Positions 63,527 to 64,000 of a stretch of DNA of 64,000 bases are shown here, one piece after another. The position numbers were made by a program, and so were the translations under genes. The stretch comes from GCA-002708315 sp963676635 (lineage in GTDB: Bacteria > Bacteroidota > Bacteroidia > Bacteroidales > F082): positions 1,302,001 through 1,366,000 of the forward strand of contig OY781105.1 in the NCBI GenBank assembly GCA_963676635.1, read 5' to 3'. Each line of letters begins with the position of its first letter. Within the stretch, counting starts at the first letter, position 1. The notes below the pieces were generated by a model. That model saw only the letters and a program-made list of their open reading frames with translations. It was not told where the DNA came from and did no database searches.

Positions 63527-64000
63527 TTACACAACTTTACAAATCATCACAACAGCTTCAGCGGCGATCCCCTCTTCACGACCGGCAAATCCCAGTTTGT
63601 CGGTAGTAGTGGCTTTAACAGAAACATTAGCAATATCGGTATTGAGTACATCACTAATATTATTCCTCATTTCAGTGATATATTCACTAATCTTTGGCAA
63701 CTGCATTATAACAGTTGAGTCAACATTTTGTATTTGATAGCCTTTTTCATTAAGAATGTTATACACGTGAGAAAGCAATTCCTTTCCGGGCATATCCTTA
63801 TATTTAGGATTACCCGTTGGGAAGTGTTTACCAATATCACCTTCAGCCAAAGCTCCGAGAATAGCATCAGCAACAGCATGAATCAGAACATCAGCATCGG
63901 AATAACCGGATAAACCAAAGGGGTGTTGAAATTCAACACCCCCGATAATAAGTTTTTGATCTTTTACTAATTGATGTACGTCGTAACCAATTCCGATTCT
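63527..64000 (-). CDS. ispF: 2-C-methyl-D-erythritol 2,4-cyclodiphosphate synthase, 5'-truncated by window
   Basis: The minus-strand frame is open to the last base of the window; 157 residues are visible and only the first one or two are missing. It begins RIGIGYDVHQLV with the zinc-binding Asp and His, then SGYSDADVLIHAVADAILGALAEGDIGKHFP, and ends IAAEAVVMICKVV. It cyclises CDP-methylerythritol phosphate in the MEP isoprenoid pathway, making a trimer with zinc at each active site. It converges on repeat island 2. Its presence shows the organism makes isoprenoid precursors by the MEP route, relevant to the isoprenoid-synthase-like gene at 8100. Confidence 0.96.
   Translation of the reverse strand, partial: RIGIGYDVHQLVKDQKLIIGGVEFQHPFGLSGYSDADVLIHAVADAILGALAEGDIGKHFPTGNPKYKDMPGKELLSHVYNILNEKGYQIQNVDSTVIMQLPKISEYITEMRNNISDVLNTDIANVSVKATTTDKLGFAGREEGIAAEAVVMICKVV

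Overview
The window is AT-rich chromosomal DNA from a member of the Bacteroidota, most likely Bacteroidia of the Bacteroidales/Marinilabiliales type. The evidence is the TTTG/TAnnTTTG promoters, the lineage-restricted families (DUF4295, DUF4834, GWxTD, DUF4861), the rpmG-DUF4295-ftsY-rimO gene order and a giant PKD protein ending in a gliding-motility (CHU_C, type IX secretion) domain. I see no rRNA, tRNA, CRISPR array, phage or insertion sequence.

Layout. 1-3382: the end of a GH39-like xylosidase, a GH43 xylosidase/arabinofuranosidase and a beta-lactamase-fold lipoprotein. 3505-11883: sucC without sucD, an SO_0444-type metal permease fused to an HMA domain, a LysR regulator with a TauE/SafE transporter, an orphan class I isoprenoid-synthase-like protein, a GWxTD protein and a GT2 glycosyltransferase. 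11972-15095 (minus): aroQ and an icd-gltA operon of eukaryote-type enzymes. 15318-19145: a ModE-like regulator followed by moeA-moaA-moaC and a MOSC-MogA fusion for molybdenum cofactor synthesis. 19173-24897: a TlpA-like thioredoxin, a DUF4861 lipoprotein, a TrmB regulator with a zincin-like lipoprotein, and a carboxypeptidase-regulatory-like protein. 25592-30786: formimidoyltransferase-cyclodeaminase, a MarC-family protein, rpmG, DUF4295, ftsY and rimO. 31349-36756: an apparent polyamine operon (ATP-grasp/M20 fusion, arginine-decarboxylase-like enzyme, agmatinase, deoxyhypusine-synthase-like enzyme). 36856-41413: a YwqK/MORN protein, a thioesterase, a long KamA-family radical SAM protein, OsmC and rpmH. 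41618-52457: a surface-glycan region (YfhO, glycosyltransferases, flippase, GpsA-like dehydrogenase, and a cytidylyltransferase/NeuB/phosphatase set for a CMP-nonulosonate-like sugar). 52823-62914: a 3,363-residue PKD-repeat protein. 63527-64000: ispF, cut by the window edge.

The most unusual non-coding signal is two intergenic repeat islands (25167-25452 and 63153-63394), about 38 kb apart. Each is built of contiguous units with an exact 22-nt period. The sequence changes from one repeat family to another along each island, but the 22-nt register does not slip. In three of the families (A, B and D below) the unit is a 12-nt dyad core plus a 10-nt linker, and the core changes symmetrically (ATACGTAT, ATAGCTAT, ATGCGCAT), as if the palindrome were under selection. 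I do not know a named element with this design. The other main point of interest is the ATP-grasp/M20 fusion that opens the polyamine operon: its ligase half looks intact while its peptidase half lacks the usual metal ligands.
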